A program made the translations under genes and the position numbers. 64,000 bases of DNA from Trichoplax adhaerens. Its lineage: Eukaryota > Placozoa > Uniplacotomia > Trichoplacea > Trichoplacidae. Positions 59,750 through 64,000 of the stretch are shown here, in pieces. The notes beneath the pieces were generated by a model. It did no database searches and was not told where the DNA came from. It was given only the letters and a program-made list of their open reading frames with translations. Location: assembly GCF_000150275.1 (NCBI RefSeq), contig NW_002060962.1, forward strand, positions 981,588-1,045,587, read 5' to 3'. The first letter of the stretch is position 1. Each line of letters begins with the position of its first letter.

Positions 59750-60650
59750 GGAGAGAAGTATAAACCGAACAACCTTACAAATACTTAGCTTTAAGTATTA
59801 TTAAAATAAATGACAGACTTAAAAACTGTCAACGACCAAACAACCTTTCAAAAAGAAGAACGTTTTAACTTACGACAATTCGACCCCGAAGGCCTTTTAA
59901 ATTCAACAAGTTCTTCAAATAAAATCTTCTTCTACTCTCCCTCTCAATTTTCTAATTGCACTATCATTTATAGGCTTCGTAGAGCCGTCAGAGGTATTTA
60001 AAACTGAACAGTTGCTAACCAATCGCTCTTAAGGTCCGTTTTAGAAAACTACTTTGCACCATTTAAGAAAACAAAAATCATTCAAAGTTCAGACACAATT
60101 TACCCTACGATTCCCTTACAAACACTATAAAACTAACAAGCTAACTATAAAAATACATCAAACTTCATTTCTAACATAATTTCTATCATTAATACACTAT
60201 AAAAGTCTAAAAATCAACCTTTAAACATCAAGATTTAGTCATAAAAACAACATTCTAACTACCTAATAATCAACACAACCTCTGCCAATTTCCATCTTAT
60301 TTTCTATTTTCCTCACTAAATCTCCTAATGTGACTTCAAGTCACGTCATAAAATTCCAGAGTTTCAAATTCATAACAAAAAGTCCAAATCTCAAAAATCA
60401 ATTCTTACGATATTTTTCACAAACAAAAATCCAAAAAATAAAACAGAAAAATTATAATTCAGACATAAATTAAAAATAAACCCGACCGGTTCCAAAACAG
60501 GAAAATTATATCGGACACAAACCCGACCGGTCCCAGAATCCGAAAACTATATCGGACACAAATCCGGAAAAATTCAACATTTATAAAGATCACAGTAATC
60601 GCTTATCAAAAAAATTTATATGACTCTTACGACTACTTTTCTGACATTAG
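59750..60650. other. G-poor, A/C-rich strand-asymmetric tract
   Basis: For about 900 bases the plus strand is dominated by A, C and T with very few G (for example around 60060-60470), unlike the flanks, where G and C are balanced. It contains no convincing exon. A 41-base duplication lies near its right end (60481-60565). Such skew can come from strand-biased transcription or from an inserted element of different origin. Confidence 0.65.
60481..60565. repeat. 41-base tandem duplication
   Basis: Two copies of a unit beginning CCCGACCGGT and ending ATATCGGACACAAA, starting at 60481 and 60522, followed by a short third partial copy. It is GC-richer than its surroundings. Confidence 0.85.
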
Positions 60651-61670
60651 TATCGCTTAGTATTCGCGAGTATTGACAGTTGATGTTTTAGCGTCAGATT
60701 GTACTGTTATTACTGTACTAGTATACAGTAGACTACATTACAGTACTTTATCGTCATGTTATAAATCCCCTTTCTCTAAGGATAGGGTTTTGCTACTAAG
60801 TCAAATTCCTTTACAATTTGAATAGACGATGAAACGCCCTTTCTTTAGATTAGGCATTTGCTCTATAGGGCTACTTCTATAGTAATCTATATAATACCTT
60901 GTAAAATAATGAAGAAGAAAAGATGGCGACATGATGATTTGGCAAGGTAAAACTTAAAGACACTATCACTTTGTAGGTATTTTCTATAGTAAAATAATAC
61001 TAATTACATACTAAAACTACAAAGGACTCTACTTTTAGTCCTTTTACTACAAAAGCATTAGTTAGATTATAGGTAATCATGAATCATGAATCGTCCATGA
61101 TACTTTTAAAGGTTTTAAAAAGATAATAGTACGATCTAATCCTGTAAAAACCTGATTAAAGTAGGTTGAATCTTCGTGATACAAATAAACTTCCCTTTCA
61201 AATGAATTGGCATATATTGTACACAAGGTAAGACATTAAAAGGAAATTCATAGCAAGATTATTTCTTACTACAGTGCTTTATACGCGTATACGCTTCTTA
61301 GGACCTACGATTGGGATCCTTCTACTTACAGTAGCGAGTAAATGCATATACATCTCTATAAAGTTAGCAAGATTCATTAACTTCAATAGCTGTTGGCGTT
61401 AATATAGGAGGTCCTATATTAGTAGAAATATCTTATCGATCATGAAAATTATATACGTTAACATTGTCAACTAAAAGTGTATGAAGAATCTAATCAGTTG
61501 TATATAAATGGCACTATGATGTTCGTAGAAGCTCCTACTATACTAATTGGGAAATTATAATTATTTATAAGATGATAGAAGATTTTTCTATTAGTTGTTT
61601 CGAAGTGAGGTCTTCCTGTAATGATTAATTCCTATCCTCCGTTAACGTTGGACTTCCAATAAATTGTAGT

Positions 61671-61790
61671 AAAAGCTATTACTACTCGTTAATATTTTCT
61701 TTTTCTTGGTATAAAAGCTATTACTACTCGTTAATATTTTTTTTCTTGTTATAAAAGCTACTACTATTCGCTAATATTTTCCTGACTTTC
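61671..61790. repeat. Three-copy tandem repeat, 40-42-base unit
   Basis: Copies start with AAAAGCTATTACTACTCGTT or a close variant at about 61671, 61713 and 61753, each followed by AATATTTT and a T-rich run. It lies upstream of MS4A-like copy D. Confidence 0.85.
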
Positions 61791-62435
61791 GAATTTTATT
61801 ATAATAACTTTACCAATACTATTCAACAGTAAATGAAATACTTACTAGATACTGCGTAAAAGTCACTGCTATTTTTTGATTTCATATTGGCAGTGATCCT
61901 AAGGTGCATAATAGACCTTTGCTAAATGATATTGTTTTTCTAGATATCTTGAATGAAATCTTCAATTCAATAATAGCACGTATGAATATAGTTCCATCTA
62001 ATCCTCCAATCAATGTGCTTATTATGCTTTCAATTAATTGCAGTTTCTTAGGCAATCCGCTTTGGCCAATTAACTTACCGTGATGACAATAAATGCATTC
62101 ATTTCTATTGGATTTCATTTCCTTTGTTTCGCTACAGTATATTCCATCTTTTTGCCGGCTAAATTTCGGCCCATATTTAAATAATAACCATTAATTCAAT
62201 TTTCAGATTTATTCTTGAAAGCCAAACTTGGTTTTATAAAGGATTGAATTTCAATTTTTAAGAAGCTAGAAAGGTTTTAAGTAAGCCTAGAAATTTCAAT
62301 ATCAGAAAGAGATTTTCATTTCTTAATATAATTATTGCGATGTGTTATTTAGTTGAAAAATAGGTTAAAAAATTAAGATATTGATATTTTTCGTCGTATC
62401 TTTTCACAGGGTTACTCTTCTCTGAAAGTGAAGCT

Positions 62436-62762
62436 ATGGCTACTTTGCAACGCCAGCAAAATCCACAGCAATATCAATTTCAACAGCAGCAACAAATACC
62501 ACAATCAATACAGGTTCAGGCTCCATCAGTAAATTATACCGATACTACATGTTGTGGCCCTTTCCGCAAAGTTTTAGTTGGTAGATCGCGTTCTACCGCT
62601 TATGGAATTGGCATCGCTATCCTAATTACTGGTCTAGTCAGCTTGATTACTGGTATAGTTGGATTCTTTGTCAATGGATCCTGGGTCTATTTTTACGGAC
62701 GTTATAGATATATAATTAATCCTGAAACCTATATTGGTGCCAATATTTGGGCCGGGATATTT
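62436..62762 (+). CDS. MS4A/CD20-like membrane protein, copy D, first coding exon only (runs off the window)
   Basis: A 109-codon first exon starting MATLQRQQNPQQ, with a longer Gln-rich N-terminus than the other copies and the CC pair at residues 39-40 (DTTCCGPF). Span 1 reads YGIGIAILITGLVSLITGIV, followed by a short loop and IGANIWAGIF. The exon ends in phase 0 at TTT before GTAAGT, exactly where copies A-C end exon 1. No exon 2 (YILCGIF-like, 60 bases in the others) could be found in the remaining 1.2 kb, so the gene either has a long intron and continues beyond 64000 or is broken. It is on the opposite strand to copies A-C. Confidence 0.72.
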
Positions 62763-64000
62763 GTAAGTAAAAATATCAACATTGATAGATGATATCGTTT
62801 AATGAATATCATTAACACTTTCCATGTCTGCAATAATTTAAATAGTAAAGTACATCAGTATTTGATCCCCTGAAAGCTGTATCGATTTATATCAGCTTTG
62901 ATTTATAGTGAAATTGTAATCGAAACTTATAGATTTTGCTTTATCGATAATACTCGCACCACCGATAGCTCTTGAACTAATATGCTATTATGATTTTTTA
63001 GAGAGGAATTGCTATTAATTGGAAATCAATTGTAGTGTTAAAAAAGCTTCGCTTATTCTTTAGACTAAAATTATCTCATTCCTTGGAAATCTTTGCTAAC
63101 ATACATACATAATCTTACAATTTTACAATTTAAAATAATGTTTGACTTAGAAGTGCACAATATCGTAACCTTAATCTTGATCTATTTTGGGGACTACATA
63201 ACGGCTATATTTAAATCGTTACGTGTAATTACTGTATTCAGTACATGGAAATCATTTCATACTATGATATTTCATTTAGTGCCAATAACCTAAGTTGTTT
63301 GCTCGGCTATTTCAAATAAATTATATACTACTATACTTCCTTGTGATTAAAGTACAAAATCATCTTATATCCTGGCTATTCCTTTTTAAAATTGTTGCTA
63401 TTTTGATATTTCAATAATTGTACAGTTGAATTCGATTTCGTTTCCCCCTATGTCTCCTCTATCCAACGTCTTTCCTGATAATCATTATTTTTCTAAGAAT
63501 TGCGTTATTCAATTAATTGTTTTGACGGACCGAAATCAATTGCTTTTTTGCTTATTTATTTTAAAATAGTAGTTTATGAAGATGACTTCATGATCTGAAT
63601 TATTGCTGACAATCGAAATTGATTTTATTCCTTGCCGCTTCGTTTATATTTTTATACCTTATTGTCACAAAACAGCTTTGCAACAAGATAACGTAATGTA
63701 CGATCAATAAGTCAATTCCTTAAACCACGTATCAAGGAACGATATCTGTACTATCACAAACACTTTTGCTCTACTAGCAGACTACACAAAGACTTAAACG
63801 CCTCGTATTTTACGTTAAACACTAAGTTTAAGAATCCACTTTATTACACGATATACTGCATTTATATACTATTCCTCAATAACTAATGAGTCATAGTTAA
63901 TACAATTAACATTGGAATCATTTACTGCATTAGATATTATAGCTACTGCTTCCTTAATGCAGACAACAGTATTTACGAATATAGACATGTGATGACTAAT
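62763..64000. other. Sequence after copy D exon 1, probably intron
   Basis: 1.2 kb of AT-rich sequence with no exon matching the family's second or third exon. A plus-strand ORF at 63093-63293 has no resemblance to any family. It is probably the first intron of copy D. Confidence 0.4.

Larger units (their letters stand above)
55301..62435. other. 7-kb gene-free stretch between MS4A-like copies C and D
   Basis: The largest gap in the window. It holds a TATA-like GGTATATAAG at 57641-57650, a possible retroelement pol fragment (58555-58866), a G-poor tract (59750-60650) with a 41-base duplication, a small GTAC-type cluster around 60690-60745 and a three-copy repeat near 61671-61790. ORFs at 57262-57450 (minus), 59810-60001 (plus) and 61882-62118 (minus) have no family resemblance. 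Confidence 0.5.

Noticed and set aside
61882-62118. Minus-strand ORF with a hydrophobic stretch just upstream of copy D
   Set aside because: I tested it as a decayed third exon of the MS4A-like family. The match (an IGG...TI and ISF-like word) is too weak and the orientation disagrees with copy D.

Overview
The window reads as nuclear DNA of a compact, AT-rich animal genome. Genes are split by many short GT-AG introns, mostly about 50-300 bases. All of the first six genes are recognisable animal or general eukaryotic single-copy genes. The presence of amnionless, an animal endocytic co-receptor, beside EXOC3, CAND1, PRPF6 and the mitochondrial ATPase inhibitor points to a metazoan. Small introns, conserved exon-level protein similarity and AT-richness fit an early-branching animal such as a placozoan (Trichoplax or Hoilungia). 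That placement is an inference; no species-diagnostic sequence was checked. All gene models were spliced by eye from reading phase, splice consensus and remembered family sequence. No search or alignment was run.

Layout of 1-38 kb: six genes in strict alternation. PRPF6 (minus, 40-6937, 28 coding exons) is head-to-head with a short TPX2-like gene (plus, 7756-9185). That gene is tail-to-tail with EXOC3/Sec6 (minus, 10127-15646, 26 coding exons). EXOC3 is head-to-head with CAND1 (plus, 16861-25768, 42 coding exons), which is tail-to-tail with the ATP synthase inhibitor IF1 (minus, 27034-28997, 4 coding exons). IF1 is head-to-head with amnionless (plus, 30595-37981, 15 coding exons). Two of the three head-to-head spacers carry dense islands of TGTAC/GTAC-type palindromic repeats. 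Intron 3 of amnionless holds a minisatellite of about 1 kb with a 135-base higher-order period.

Layout of 38-64 kb: gene-poor and different in character. It holds a family of small four-pass membrane proteins that look MS4A/CD20-like. Three are on the minus strand (40754-43828, 47804-49944, 52933-55300) and a fourth is on the plus strand, starting at 62436 and cut by the window edge. The three complete copies share five coding exons with identical intron phases, a CC pair before the first membrane span and a C-terminal PPxY motif. They are best read as tandem duplicates. The spacers contain long hairpins (notably 44862-44970), an LTR-like segment with TATA box and AATAAA (about 45.75-46.2 kb), a possible Ty3/gypsy pol fragment (58.56-58.87 kb), a G-poor tract (59.75-60.65 kb) and short tandem repeats.

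The genes do not form a pathway. They cover splicing (PRPF6), spindle kinase activation (TPX2-like), exocytosis (EXOC3), cullin-ligase recycling (CAND1), mitochondrial ATP hydrolysis control (IF1) and endocytic uptake (amnionless). No tRNA, rRNA or CRISPR array was seen.
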